Made by a program: the position numbers and the translations under genes. The notes under the pieces were generated by a model. The model saw nothing but the letters and a program-made list of their open reading frames with translations. It was not told the DNA's origin and searched no databases. Positions 44,550 through 53,954 of a DNA stretch of 64,000 nucleotides are shown one piece after another (positions within the stretch are counted from its first letter, which is position 1; every line of letters begins with the position of its first letter). Location of the stretch: positions 93,999 to 157,998 of the forward strand of contig SCNT01000004.1 of the NCBI GenBank assembly GCA_005503165.1. The letters run 5' to 3'. This stretch comes from Sphingomonadaceae bacterium 3R27E2-A. GTDB taxonomy: Bacteria > Pseudomonadota > Alphaproteobacteria > Sphingomonadales > Sphingomonadaceae.

Positions 44550-45269
44550 CTATTTCCGGGCCCGCCAGTCGACCACCGTCCATCCCATCCGCGGTGCCAG
44601 TTTCTTCAGCTTCCGCGACGGCGTCGTCGCGACCGCCTCGTCGGCGAAGTGCAGCATCGGGTGGTCGGACACATGGTCCGAATAAGCCCGGATATGCGCG
44701 GCGTCGCGGACGATCGCATTGGCCGCCATCCAGTCGGAGATGCGCGCGAACTTGGCTTCGCCGTAGCAATTGTCGCCCGACAGGCGCGCATGGACATGGT
44801 CGGCGCCGTCGGGTTCGTCGAGCCGCGTCGCGAGCACGTCCTCGATCCCGAGCCGCCGGGCGATCGCGTCCACATAGAGATGGAAGGAGGCGGTCGCGAG
44901 CAGCACGCGATAGCCCGCCGCGCGATCGGCCTCCAATTGCTCGAGCGCCGCGCCGTGCAGCCCGCGCGCGACCACCTTGTCGGCATAGCTTTCGGCGAGC
45001 GGCGCGATCTCGTCGCGGCGGAAGCGCGGGCCGATCAGGAGCCGCAGATTGATCGCCTTCAGCCGCGAGCGGTCGATCAGTCCCAGTGTATAGGCGGCTC
45101 CCGCGAGCCCCACGAGCGGGGTCAGCAACACCCGCCACCGCTGGCGCCGCCGCACCACATGCATCAGGAATCCGCTGTAGGTGCCCGCGCGCGTTATCGT
45201 GCGGTCCATGTCGTACACCGCGACGCGATGCGCATAGTCGGGCACGACGGGAACGGATAAATCATCCAT
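44550..45269 (-). CDS. HAD-superfamily (IB) phosphatase, SerB/PSP-like
   Basis: A 239-residue hydrolase. The nucleophile motif VYDMDRT gives Asp20 and Asp22; motif II is LLATASFH; Lys in NCYGEAKFARI and the C-terminal AYSDHVSDHPML acidic motif complete the active site. Two hydrophobic stretches in the cap region (VLLTPLVGLAGAAYTLG) resemble the HAD-IB/PGPase-C group, which includes membrane-associated phosphatases. Substrate not known. Its promoter faces the Mla operon. Confidence 0.9.
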   Translation of the reverse strand: MDDLSVPVVPDYAHRVAVYDMDRTITRAGTYSGFLMHVVRRRQRWRVLLTPLVGLAGAAYTLGLIDRSRLKAINLRLLIGPRFRRDEIAPLAESYADKVVARGLHGAALEQLEADRAAGYRVLLATASFHLYVDAIARRLGIEDVLATRLDEPDGADHVHARLSGDNCYGEAKFARISDWMAANAIVRDAAHIRAYSDHVSDHPMLHFADEAVATTPSRKLKKLAPRMGWTVVDWRARK

Positions 45270-45366
45270 TTGAGCCTCTTAGCCGCGTTCGGCGGCCCGG
45301 CCAAGGCCGGGGTGGACGGCGGGATTCGCTTGCCGTCATTGTCCAAATAATACAAGGTCGTGCGCG

Positions 45367-46473
45367 ATGGTGGCCCGGGCGGACTTCGAAACAAGCGATG
45401 GCGCCGACGGCGTCGAGGTCCGCTTCACCGGGCGGCTGACGCTCGCGCGGCTCGGCGACCTGCCCGCGCGGCTCGACGCGCTCGGCCCGATCGCCTCGCT
45501 CGATCTCTCCGCGGTCGAACGCGTCGACACCGTCGGCGCGTGGATCGTCACCCGCACCGCCCGCGAGCATGGATCGCAGGTCACCGGCGCCAGCGAGGAG
45601 GCGCAGCGCCTGCTCGACGCGCTCGCCAGCGACAAGAGCGACTATCGCGTCCACCGCGACCGCCGCCCCCCGCTCGCCCGCATGCTCGAACAGGTCGGCG
45701 TCGCGAGTGTCGCGGTGTGGCACGAGCTGCTCGGCATCGTCGGCTTCTTCGGTGCGATGCTCATGGCGCTCGGCACCCAGCTCCGCGCGCGTCGCCGCCT
45801 GCGCTGGAACGCGATCGTCACGCGCTTCCAGACCGTCGGCGTCGACGCGCTCCCCATCATCGGCCTGATGACCTTCCTGATCGGCATCGTCGTCGCGCAG
45901 CAGGGCGCGGTGCAGCTGCGCCAGTTCGGGCTCGAGGTGTTCACGATCAACCTCGTCGGCCGCGCCTCGATCCGCGAGCTTGGCCTGCTGATGACCGCGA
46001 TCATGGTCGCGGGCCGCTCGGGCAGCGCCTTTGCCGCGCAGATCGGCACGATGAAGCTGACCGAGGAAATCGACGCGATGCGCACGATTGGCGTCTCGCC
46101 GATGGAGGCGATCGTCCTCCCGCGCGTCGCCGCCGCGACGATCCTGATGCCGTTGCTCGGCTTCTACGCCAGCATCTGCGCGATCATCGGCGGCGGCGTT
46201 TTCTGCTGGATCGGGCTCGAAATCCCGCCGCTCACTTACATCCAGCTGCTGCGCGACATCATCCCGATGACCGATTTCTGGGCGATGCTGATCAAGGCGC
46301 CGGTGTTCGGCGTGCTGATCGGCGTCACCGGCTGCTACGAGGGCATGCAGGTGCGCCAGAACGCCGAGGAAGTCGGCCGGCGCACCACCTCGGCGGTGGT
46401 CGCGGCGATCTTTCTCGTGATCGTGCTCGACGCCTTTTTCGCGGTCTTCTTCTCGTCGATCGGATGGAACTGA
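45367..46473 (+). CDS. Mla-type ABC transporter permease with N-terminal STAS domain
   Basis: A 368-residue protein. Residues 1-95 form a STAS domain (VRFTGRLTLARLG...SLDLSAVERVDTVGAWIV), and from about 120 an MlaE permease domain follows with GLMTFLIGIVVAQQGAVQLRQ, ELGLLMTAIMVAGRSGSAFAAQIGTMK and GVTGCYEGMQVRQNAEEVG. In E. coli the STAS protein MlaB is separate; here it is fused to the permease, as in many alphaproteobacteria. First gene of a four-gene operon moving phospholipids between membranes. Confidence 0.94.
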   Translation: MVARADFETSDGADGVEVRFTGRLTLARLGDLPARLDALGPIASLDLSAVERVDTVGAWIVTRTAREHGSQVTGASEEAQRLLDALASDKSDYRVHRDRRPPLARMLEQVGVASVAVWHELLGIVGFFGAMLMALGTQLRARRRLRWNAIVTRFQTVGVDALPIIGLMTFLIGIVVAQQGAVQLRQFGLEVFTINLVGRASIRELGLLMTAIMVAGRSGSAFAAQIGTMKLTEEIDAMRTIGVSPMEAIVLPRVAAATILMPLLGFYASICAIIGGGVFCWIGLEIPPLTYIQLLRDIIPMTDFWAMLIKAPVFGVLIGVTGCYEGMQVRQNAEEVGRRTTSAVVAAIFLVIVLDAFFAVFFSSIGWN

Positions 46474-47330
46474 TGGCCGACGAACTCGAAGAACAGCAGC
46501 TCGAGGAAGAGATCGCCGCCGCCGACGCGGTGCGGCCCGAGGCGTTCGACAAGGCGATCTGCGTCCGCGGCCTCGTCAACAAGTTCGGCGACGCGGTGAT
46601 CCACGACGGGCTCGACCTCGACGTGCGCTCGGGCGAGATTCTCGGCGTCGTTGGCGGCTCTGGCACCGGCAAGTCGGTGCTGATGCGATCGATCATCGGG
46701 CTCCAGATCCCCGACGCGGGCGAGATCGAGGTCTATGGCAAGACGCTGGGCGAAATCGCCGACGAAGAGGAATCGCGCGACCTGCGCCGCCGCTGGGGCG
46801 TGATGTTCCAGGGCGGCGCGCTCTTCTCGACGCTCAGCGTCGCGGAGAATATCCAGGTTCCCTTGCGCGAATATTATCCGCGGCTCGACCAGAAACTGCT
46901 CGACGAGATCGCCGCCTACAAGGTGGCGATGGTCGGCCTGCCCCCCGATGCGGGTCCCAAATATCCCGCCGAGCTGTCGGGCGGCATGGTCAAGCGCGCC
47001 GGTCTCGCGCGCGCGCTCGCGCTCGACCCCGCCTTGCTGTTCCTCGACGAACCGACCGCGGGGCTCGACCCGATCGGCGCCGCCAAGTTCGACGAACTGA
47101 TCCGCGAGCTCGCCGATACGATGGGGCTCACCGTCTTCCTGATCACCCACGACCTCGACTCGCTCTATGCGACGTGCGACCGCGTCGCCGTGCTCGCCGA
47201 AAAGAAGGTGATCGCGATCGGCACTATCCCGGAACTGCTTGCCACCGAGCATCCGTGGATACAGGATTATTTCAACGGACCGCGCGGCCGCGCGGCGGCA
47301 GGCGGGAACCAAACCGCCAAGCGTCCATAG
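46473..47330 (+). CDS. Mla-type ABC transporter ATP-binding protein
   Basis: A 285-residue MlaF-like ATPase. Walker A GGSGTGKSVLM, Q-loop VMFQGGALFSTLSV, signature LSGGMVKRAGLARALAL, Walker B LLFLDEPTAGLDP and switch His LITHDLD. An acidic N-terminal extension (ADELEEQQLEEEIAAADAV) precedes the core. The ATG at 46473 overlaps the permease stop (TGATG); an in-frame ATG at 46464 is possible. Powers lipid transport with the permease upstream and MCE protein downstream. Confidence 0.94.
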   Translation: MADELEEQQLEEEIAAADAVRPEAFDKAICVRGLVNKFGDAVIHDGLDLDVRSGEILGVVGGSGTGKSVLMRSIIGLQIPDAGEIEVYGKTLGEIADEEESRDLRRRWGVMFQGGALFSTLSVAENIQVPLREYYPRLDQKLLDEIAAYKVAMVGLPPDAGPKYPAELSGGMVKRAGLARALALDPALLFLDEPTAGLDPIGAAKFDELIRELADTMGLTVFLITHDLDSLYATCDRVAVLAEKKVIAIGTIPELLATEHPWIQDYFNGPRGRAAAGGNQTAKRP

Positions 47331-47339
47331 GAACGACTG

Positions 47340-48281
47340 ATGGAAACTCGCTCGAACAACGTCCTCGTCGGCGCCTTCGTCCTCTTCTTCACCGCGGCGC
47401 TCGCGATCTTCGTCGTCTGGCTCGCCAACGACAGCGGCGGCGACAAGCGCGAATATGACGTCTATTTCAAGCAGTCGGTCGACGGGCTGAACAAGGGCGC
47501 GCAGGTCCAATATTCGGGCGTGCCGGTGGGACAGGTCAAGGAGATCGCGCTGCTCCCCAACGACCCGCAATTCGTCCGCGTGCGCATCGAGGTCAACGAG
47601 GGCGTCCCGATCCTCCAGGGCACGACCGCGGCGCTGGAAGGCGTCGGCTTCACCGGCGTGTCGCAAATCTCGCTGACGGGCGGGGTCAAGGGCGCGCCGC
47701 CGATCACCGACAAGGGGCCCGACGGCAAGCCGACGATCCCGGTGCGCGTCGGCGGCCTGGGCGAGCTGCTCAACACCGCGCCGCAATTGCTCCAGCGCCT
47801 CTCGACGCTCAGCGAACGCCTCGCCGAACTCGCCGACGACGAGAATCAGGCGAGCATCCGCGGCATCCTCAACAATGTCGAGGCGTCGACCGCGATCCTC
47901 GCGCGCAACGGCCCCGCGATCGAGCGCGCGCTGGCCGACACGCGCATCGCGATCCAGCAGACCGGGCTCGCCGCTGAGCAGATCGGCAATCTCGCCGCGA
48001 CGACGCAGGGGACGATCGACCGCAACGTCGACCCCGCGATGCGCAATCTGCGCGACACGCTCGCCTCGGCGAACAATTCGATGAAGACGCTGGAAGGCGC
48101 GATCGCCGATGCGCGCCCGGGGCTCAAGACCTTCAGCGAAACGACGATCCCCGAGGCGAACGCGCTGATCCGCGACCTGCGCCGCACCTCGGCCTCGCTC
48201 TCCAGCCTCACCGACAAGCTCGACCAGCAGGGTGCGGGCGCCGTCATCAGCGGCAGCAAGCTGCCCGATTACAAGCCATGA
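47340..48281 (+). CDS. MlaD/MCE family lipid-binding protein
   Basis: A 313-residue protein: one N-terminal membrane helix (NVLVGAFVLFFTAALAIFVVWL), an MCE domain at about 38-120 (YDVYFKQSVDGLNKGAQVQYSGVPVGQV...GFTGVSQISL), then a long helical region (residues 150-300) rich in TL-S-RL-LA repeats that probably forms a coiled tunnel or oligomer contact. The MCE ring conducts phospholipids across the periplasm. Nine bases after the ATPase stop; its stop overlaps the lipoprotein start by ATGA. Confidence 0.94.
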   Translation: METRSNNVLVGAFVLFFTAALAIFVVWLANDSGGDKREYDVYFKQSVDGLNKGAQVQYSGVPVGQVKEIALLPNDPQFVRVRIEVNEGVPILQGTTAALEGVGFTGVSQISLTGGVKGAPPITDKGPDGKPTIPVRVGGLGELLNTAPQLLQRLSTLSERLAELADDENQASIRGILNNVEASTAILARNGPAIERALADTRIAIQQTGLAAEQIGNLAATTQGTIDRNVDPAMRNLRDTLASANNSMKTLEGAIADARPGLKTFSETTIPEANALIRDLRRTSASLSSLTDKLDQQGAGAVISGSKLPDYKP

Positions 48282-48904
48282 GGACCAGCCGCATGATCCG
48301 CACCTTTCGTACCCCGCTGCTCCTCGCCCCGCTGATGCTCGGCGCCGCGGCGACGCTGTCCGGCTGCTTCAGCCTCGGCGGCAAGCCGCCCCCCTTCCTG
48401 CTGACGCTCGACGCCGACGCGGCGCCCGCGGCGGGTCCCGCGCGCACCGCGACCGAGGCCGCGACGCTCACCATCCTGATCCCCACCGCGCCGCAGAAAC
48501 TGCGCACCCAGCGCATCCCGGTCCAGCAGGACGGCGCCAGCATCGCTTACGTCAAGGACGCGCAATGGGTCGAGGCGCCGCAGCGCCTGTTCCAGCGCCT
48601 GATCAGCGAAACCGTCGCCGCGCGCTCGGGGCGCGTGGTGCTCGACGAAGGCCAGTATCTGACCGCCCCCGGCGAGCAGCTCGCGGGCCAGCTGATGGAA
48701 TTCGGCGTCGACGCCCGCACCGGCGAGGCGGTGGTGGTCTATCAGGCGATGCTCGTCGCCGCCGGCGGCAAGAGCGTCACCCAGCGCCGCTTCGAAGCAC
48801 GCGAGAGCCTGGGCGGCGTGGTCGAGGCGAAGCCGGTGGGCGAGGCGCTGACGCGCGCGGCCAACAAGGTCGCGGTCGATGTCGCGGGGTGGCTGGGGGG
48901 CTGA
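48278..48904 (+). CDS. ABC-type transport auxiliary lipoprotein (PqiC-like)
   Basis: A 208-residue lipoprotein with signal and lipobox LSGC near residue 30. The mature domain (FLLTLDADAAPAAG...LTILIPTAPQKLRTQRIPVQ, then YVKDAQWVEAPQRLFQRLISETV) matches the ABC_trans_aux/PqiC domain found with MCE operons. Likely outer-membrane partner of the MCE protein. The ATG at 48278 overlaps the MlaD stop; Met at 48293 is an alternative. Last gene of the operon, followed by bipartite repeat copy C. Confidence 0.93.
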   Translation: MRTSRMIRTFRTPLLLAPLMLGAAATLSGCFSLGGKPPPFLLTLDADAAPAAGPARTATEAATLTILIPTAPQKLRTQRIPVQQDGASIAYVKDAQWVEAPQRLFQRLISETVAARSGRVVLDEGQYLTAPGEQLAGQLMEFGVDARTGEAVVVYQAMLVAAGGKSVTQRRFEARESLGGVVEAKPVGEALTRAANKVAVDVAGWLGG

Positions 48905-48957
48905 TATTTGCCGCGGCGGCTGCCCGCGACGGGTTTCGGGCGGAAGGGGACCTTCTT

Positions 48958-49163
48958 AATCCTCCCTGCGGCGTAGCCGTGGGGAGGGGGACCACCCGAA
49001 GGGTGGTGGAGGGGCCGATGCCCCAGGCCCAGGTTCCAGGCGGCCGCCCCACCACCATGCTTCGAATTTGGGGTTGGATTGCCCCCGGCAATCCAAGTCC
49101 GGTCCGGGGGACCGGACGACCCCAAACTGTCCCCCTCCCCATCGCTGCGCGACAGGGAGGATT
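48958..49163. repeat. Bipartite palindromic repeat, copy C
   Basis: 206 bp with ends AATCCTCCCTG and CAGGGAGGATT. Interior blocks include GGATTGCCCCCGGCAATCC and CCGGTCCGGGGGACCGG. It is the inverse of copy D at 59498-59703, with about five mismatches by eye. Lies between the Mla operon and pepN, which converge on it. Confidence 0.92.
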
Positions 49164-49194
49164 ATTACGTCCGCTCCCCACCCCGAAACAAACG

Positions 49195-51789
49195 CTACCC
49201 CAGCAAGCTCTTGCTCGCCTGCTCGGTCGTATCGCGCGACAGCCCCGGTTGCGCCAGGATGCGTTCCAGCTCGGCCCGCATCATCGCCGCGCGCGCCTCG
49301 TCGAAGCGTTTCCAGCGCCCCAGCGGCGGGATCATGCGCGCGGCGGTTTGCGGGTTCCTGGGGTCGAGCGCAATCACCAGGTCGGCGATCAGCCTGTAGC
49401 CCGCGCCGTCGGCCTGGTGGAACGCCGCCTGGTTGCCCGTCAGCGCGCCGTAGAGCGAGCGCACGCGGTTGGGGTTCGCCAGCGTGAAGTCGGGATGCTC
49501 AGCGAGGTCCTTCACCGCATCGACCGTATCAGGGCGCAGCGACCAGGCCTGCACCTGGAACCATTTGTCGAGCACCAGCGGATTGTCGCGATAGCGCTGG
49601 TAGAAGATGTCGAGCGCGTGCGTGCGCTCGTCGCTGTCGCCGTGCGCCAGCGTCGCGAGCGCGGCCTGCCGCTCGGTCATGCCGTCGGCGTCCGAGAAGA
49701 TGCCGAACACCAAAGCCGGCACGTCGGCGATGCCCGTCGCGGCGAGATAGGCGATCGCCACGCCGCGGAGGCGGCGGCCGCCCTTGGCCTTGGGCGACAG
49801 GTCGGTCGCGGGCGGGCAGGCGCCCGCCAGGATGTCGCGCCATTCGCCCTCGAGCGCGTGGCCGATCGCCGCCTGCAGCGCCAGCCGCTCGCGGCGGATC
49901 GCGTCGGGGTCGACGATCACCATCTGGTCGCCGATGAAGGCCTCGCTCGGCAGCAGCACCGCCTCGGCGACGAAGGCCGGGTCCTCGCCGCGCCCGGCGA
50001 GCGTGCCCGCGACCGCGTCGACCACCGCGCCATGGTCGGCCTTCTCGCCCGACACCGCGGCGACCAGCGTGTCGAGCATCAGCTGCTGCAGCGCTTCGTA
50101 GCGTGCGAAGGGATCGTCGTCGTGCGCTGCGAGCCAGGCGAGTTCGCCCGGCGCGCGGACATAATCGACGATCACGGGGGCGGAGAAGCCGCGGTTGACC
50201 GACAGCGCCGGCCGCGCCGCGAACTTGCCGAGCGGCACGCGCTGGGTGTCGCCGGTCAGCGTCACCAAAGTATCGGGGATCGCTGCGCCGCTGCCGTCCA
50301 TCGCAAAGGCCGCGAGGCGCAGCGGCATCATCATCGGTTCCTTGTCGGGCTGCCCGGGGGTGGGCGGCACCGTCTGCGCGATGTCGAGGAACCAGTCGCC
50401 GCCCTCTTCGGCGAGCGAGAGCGTCAGGCGCGGCGTGCCGGCCTGCTCGTACCAGCGGCGGAACTGGCCGAGGTCGATATCGCCGCCCTCCTCCATTGCG
50501 CGCACGAAATCCTCGCACGTCGCGGCCTCGCCGTCGTGGCGGGTGAAATAGAGATCGGTGCCCGCGCGGAAGCGCTCGGGGCCGAGCAGCGTCGCCATCA
50601 TCCGGATGATCTCGGCGCCCTTGTTATAGACCGTCGCGGTGTAGAAGTTGCTGATCTCCTGATAGCTATCGGGCCGGATCGGGTGCGCGAGCGGCCCCGC
50701 GTCCTCGGGGAATTGCGCGGCGCGGAGCAGGCGGACGTCCTCGATCCGCTTGACCGGAGGCGATCCCATGTCGGCCGAGAAGCTCTGGTCGCGAAAGACG
50801 GTGAAACCCTCTTTCAGGCTCAGCTGGAACCAGTCGCGGCAGGTGACGCGGTTGCCCGACCAGTTGTGGAAATATTCGTGCGCGACGACGCCCTGCACCC
50901 CGTCATAGTCGAGGTCGGTCGCGGTGTCGGGGTCGGCGAGGATGTAGCGCGTGTTGAAGACATTGAGCCCCTTGTTCTCCATCGCCCCCATGTTGAAGTC
51001 GCTGACCGCGACGATGTTGAACAGGTCGAGGTCGTATTCGCGGCCATAAACGCGCTCGTCCCACGCCATGCTGTCCTTCAGCGCCTGCATCGCGTGGCCG
51101 GTGCGGGGGGCGTCGCCTTCGCGGACCCAGATGCCGAGTTCGACCTCGCGGCCGCTCATGGTCGTGAAGCTGTCGCGGTCGACCACCAGGTCGCCCGCGA
51201 CGAGCGCAAAGAGGTAGGAGGGCTTCGGCCAGGGATCTTCCCACAGCGCCCAGTGCGTGCCGTCCTCGCCTTCGCCCTGCTCGATGCAATTGCCGTTCGA
51301 CAGCAGGATCGGGAATTTCGCCTTGTCGCCCGCCATCCGCACCTTGTAGCGGCTCAGCACATCGGGGCGGTCGGGGTGGAAGGTGATGCGGCGGAAACCC
51401 TCCGCCTCGCATTGGGTGCAGAGCATCTCGTTCGAGGCGTAAAGCCCCATCAGCTGGGTGTTGGCGCTCGGATCGATGACGGTGTCGACCTCGACCGTCG
51501 CGGCGCTGCGGTCGCCGAGGTCGACGACGAGGTCGGGACCGTCCATGCGCCAGTCGTTCCACACCGCGCCATCGACGCGCACTTCGGCCGCGGTCAGTCC
51601 GTCGCCGCGCAGCACCAGCGGCGCCGGCGCATCGGCGTGGCGCGCGACCGACAGGCGCGCACTGACCCTGGTCTCGGCAATTCCCAGCGCGAAATCGAGC
51701 GCGATGTCGGGGACCTGCCATTCGGGCGGGCGGTAATCGCCGCGGTGGATGGTGACGGGGATGGCGGGGGTCGAGGAGGCATCGGTCAT
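49195..51789 (-). CDS. pepN: Aminopeptidase N (M1 family)
   Basis: An 864-residue zinc metallopeptidase. The exopeptidase motif GAMEN is at residues 268-272; zinc ligands His304 and His308 are in VVAHEYFHNW and Glu327 in LSLKEGF. The layout matches E. coli PepN: N-terminal saddle, thermolysin-like core, a beta domain (VPLGKFAARPALSVNRGFSAP) and a large helical C-terminal domain. It releases N-terminal amino acids in the cytoplasm. ATG at 51789 (MTDASSTP); the frame stays open upstream without family similarity. Divergent from the SDR gene. Confidence 0.96.
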   Translation of the reverse strand: MTDASSTPAIPVTIHRGDYRPPEWQVPDIALDFALGIAETRVSARLSVARHADAPAPLVLRGDGLTAAEVRVDGAVWNDWRMDGPDLVVDLGDRSAATVEVDTVIDPSANTQLMGLYASNEMLCTQCEAEGFRRITFHPDRPDVLSRYKVRMAGDKAKFPILLSNGNCIEQGEGEDGTHWALWEDPWPKPSYLFALVAGDLVVDRDSFTTMSGREVELGIWVREGDAPRTGHAMQALKDSMAWDERVYGREYDLDLFNIVAVSDFNMGAMENKGLNVFNTRYILADPDTATDLDYDGVQGVVAHEYFHNWSGNRVTCRDWFQLSLKEGFTVFRDQSFSADMGSPPVKRIEDVRLLRAAQFPEDAGPLAHPIRPDSYQEISNFYTATVYNKGAEIIRMMATLLGPERFRAGTDLYFTRHDGEAATCEDFVRAMEEGGDIDLGQFRRWYEQAGTPRLTLSLAEEGGDWFLDIAQTVPPTPGQPDKEPMMMPLRLAAFAMDGSGAAIPDTLVTLTGDTQRVPLGKFAARPALSVNRGFSAPVIVDYVRAPGELAWLAAHDDDPFARYEALQQLMLDTLVAAVSGEKADHGAVVDAVAGTLAGRGEDPAFVAEAVLLPSEAFIGDQMVIVDPDAIRRERLALQAAIGHALEGEWRDILAGACPPATDLSPKAKGGRRLRGVAIAYLAATGIADVPALVFGIFSDADGMTERQAALATLAHGDSDERTHALDIFYQRYRDNPLVLDKWFQVQAWSLRPDTVDAVKDLAEHPDFTLANPNRVRSLYGALTGNQAAFHQADGAGYRLIADLVIALDPRNPQTAARMIPPLGRWKRFDEARAAMMRAELERILAQPGLSRDTTEQASKSLLG

Positions 51790-51836
51790 GAAGGCGGGTC
51801 TAGGCTTGGCCCGCCGCCTGCGCAATAAGGCGCGGC

Positions 51837-52628
51837 ATGGGACATATGCTGATTTTCGGGCTGGGCTATGCCGCGGGCCACCTGGCGGAGCGGCTGACCG
51901 CGCGCGGCTGGGACGTGACCGGCACAACGCAGGACGGACGCGCGGGGTCGGTCGCGTTCGGCGACAGCGCGGCGGTGCACGCGGCGCTGCGTTCGGCGAC
52001 GCATATCCTGTCGTCGGTGCCGCCCGCCGCCGGCGCCGACCCCGTGCTCGCCGCCTATGGCGACGCCATCGCGCTCGCTCCCGCCGCATGGGTCGGCTAT
52101 CTGTCCTCGACCGGCGTCTATGGCGATGCGGGCGGCGCGTGGGTCGACGAGAGCGCGCCCGTCAAGGGCCGCCGCGCCGACCGCAACGCCGCCGATGCGG
52201 CATGGCAGGCGCTGCGCGGCGATGCGCGCGTCTTCCGCCTCCCCGGCATCTATGGCCCCGGCCGTTCGATCCTCGATCGCATAGGCGACAGCCGCGCGCA
52301 TCGCATCGACCTGCCCGACCAGGTCTTCAGCCGCGTGCATGTGGGCGACATCGCCGGCGGCGTGATGGCGTCGTTCCGCGGCCCGCCCGGGGTCTACAAT
52401 CTCGCCGACGACGAGCCCTGCCACCAGAACCGGCTGGTCGAATGGGGCTGCGCGATGCTCGGCGCACCCTTGCCGCCGCTCCAGACATTGGACGAAGCCG
52501 GCTTGTCCCCCGCCGCGCGCGCTTTCTATGCCGAGAACCGCCGCGTCGCGAACGGCAAGGCTAAACGCCTGCTCGGCTGGACGCCGCGCTATCCGAGCTT
52601 TCGCGAGGGGCTGGCGGCGCTCGGTTAG
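51837..52628 (+). CDS. NAD-dependent epimerase/dehydratase-like SDR (YeeZ-like)
   Basis: A 263-residue extended SDR. The N-terminal nucleotide motif is shortened: MLIFGLGYAAGHLAERL. YLSSTGVYGD supplies the Ser/Thr region, though the usual Tyr-x3-Lys is altered (GDAGGAWVDE follows). RLPGIYGPGRSILDRI and RVHVGDIAGGVMA are typical of the YeeZ/Yer-type group. Activity uncertain because of the atypical motif; the ATG at 51837 or 51846 may be used. Stop overlaps that of the DUF445 gene by four bases. Confidence 0.88.
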   Translation: MGHMLIFGLGYAAGHLAERLTARGWDVTGTTQDGRAGSVAFGDSAAVHAALRSATHILSSVPPAAGADPVLAAYGDAIALAPAAWVGYLSSTGVYGDAGGAWVDESAPVKGRRADRNAADAAWQALRGDARVFRLPGIYGPGRSILDRIGDSRAHRIDLPDQVFSRVHVGDIAGGVMASFRGPPGVYNLADDEPCHQNRLVEWGCAMLGAPLPPLQTLDEAGLSPAARAFYAENRRVANGKAKRLLGWTPRYPSFREGLAALG

Positions 52629-53890
52629 AGCAGCACGTCCACCGCGTGGATCAGGACGCCGACGAGGCCGCCGACCAGCGTGCCGTTGATGCGGATATAT
52701 TGCAGGTCGTCGCCGACCGCATTTTCCAGCCGGTCGGTGATCGTCTTGGCGTCCCAGCCGCGGATCGTGTCGGACACCAGCTTGAGCGCGGTCTCGCCAT
52801 AGCTGTCGACCGCCCCGACCACCGCGCGCCGCGCATAGCGGTTGAGCGTGCGCTTGATATGCGCATCCTCGCCCAGCATCGTGCCGAACTGGGTGACGAG
52901 CTCGCCGATCCGCCCCGCCAGCATCGTGTCGGGGTTGCGCGCGGCGTTGAGCAGCGCGCCGCGCCCCTGTTCCCACAATCCGTCGAGCCAGCGCTTGACC
53001 GCCTTGTTTTCGAGCAATTCGTCGCGGACCTTGGCGACCTTCGCCTGCACCTCCGGGTCGTGCTGCAGGTCGAGCGCCAGCTTGGCCATTCCCTCTTCGA
53101 CGCGGATACGAAGCGGATGGTCGGGCTCGACCGCCATTTCGCTGAGCAATTTGCCCAGCCCCGCGACGATGCGGTTCGAGATGCTTTCGTCGAGCCCGGT
53201 GAAACGCACGATCGCATTGCTGTTGTCGTGCACCATCTGGTGGATCAGGTGCGCGTTGAGGTCGAGCGTCTTCGACCCCCATTTGACCATCGCGTCGAGC
53301 AAAGGCTGGTGCCGCCCCTCGGCGAGCGCGGCCTGCAGCGCCTGCCCCAGCAGCGGCGCGACGTCGAGTTCGCGCAGGCGATCGGCGATCGCCGACTTGA
53401 CCATGCCGCCCAGCCTTTGCTGGTCGAGCGCGCCGAGCGCGTCGGCGATGATCCGCGAGGCGCCGAGCTTCAATCGCCCGCCGCCCTCGGCAGGCTGCGA
53501 CAGGAATTTGCCGACCGCGCCCGCGACGTCGAGCGTCTGCATCTTGCGCGCGATCAGCCGCGGCAGGAGGAAATTGGTGAGCAGGAAGCGCGCGAGCGTG
53601 TCGCCGATGCGGTTCTTGTTGCGCGGCACGATGGCCGTATGGGGGATCGGCAGCCCCATCGGGTGGCGGAACAGCGCCGTGACCGCGAACCAGTCGGCGA
53701 GCCCGCCGACCATCGCCGCCTCGGCGAAGGCGCGGACGAAGCCGACCGCCGGATGGACGTCCTGATAATATTTCGCCGCGACGAAGATCGCCGCCATCGC
53801 GACGAGCATGCCCGTCGCGACGACGCGGATGTTCGAAGCCTTCGCCGGGAGGGCGGCGCCAATCGGCCGGGAGAGCGCGCGGTCGGTCAT
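52625..53890 (-). CDS. DUF445 family membrane protein (YjiN-like)
   Basis: A 421-residue protein with an N-terminal membrane segment (VATGMLVAMAAIFVAAKYY) and the DUF445 motif AAMVGGLADWFAVTALFRHPMGLPIPHTAIVPRNKNRIGD. The central part is helical, and a C-terminal hydrophobic segment (GTLVGGLVGVLIHAVDVLL) may span the membrane again. Homologues are found near envelope genes; function unknown. ATG at 53890 was preferred over a TTG nine bases upstream. It follows the RND pump operon on the same strand. Confidence 0.9.
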   Translation of the reverse strand: MTDRALSRPIGAALPAKASNIRVVATGMLVAMAAIFVAAKYYQDVHPAVGFVRAFAEAAMVGGLADWFAVTALFRHPMGLPIPHTAIVPRNKNRIGDTLARFLLTNFLLPRLIARKMQTLDVAGAVGKFLSQPAEGGGRLKLGASRIIADALGALDQQRLGGMVKSAIADRLRELDVAPLLGQALQAALAEGRHQPLLDAMVKWGSKTLDLNAHLIHQMVHDNSNAIVRFTGLDESISNRIVAGLGKLLSEMAVEPDHPLRIRVEEGMAKLALDLQHDPEVQAKVAKVRDELLENKAVKRWLDGLWEQGRGALLNAARNPDTMLAGRIGELVTQFGTMLGEDAHIKRTLNRYARRAVVGAVDSYGETALKLVSDTIRGWDAKTITDRLENAVGDDLQYIRINGTLVGGLVGVLIHAVDVLL

Positions 53891-53954
53891 GCGGGTCAAA
53901 TGGCGAAGCGCGGCGAAGGTTGCAACCGTCGCCGCGCCCGGACCGCGACCGGCA

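Noticed and set aside
49195..52089. Longer pepN start at 52089
   Set aside because: The extra 100 residues are Arg/Pro-rich, overlap the divergent SDR gene and have no similarity to the M1 family.
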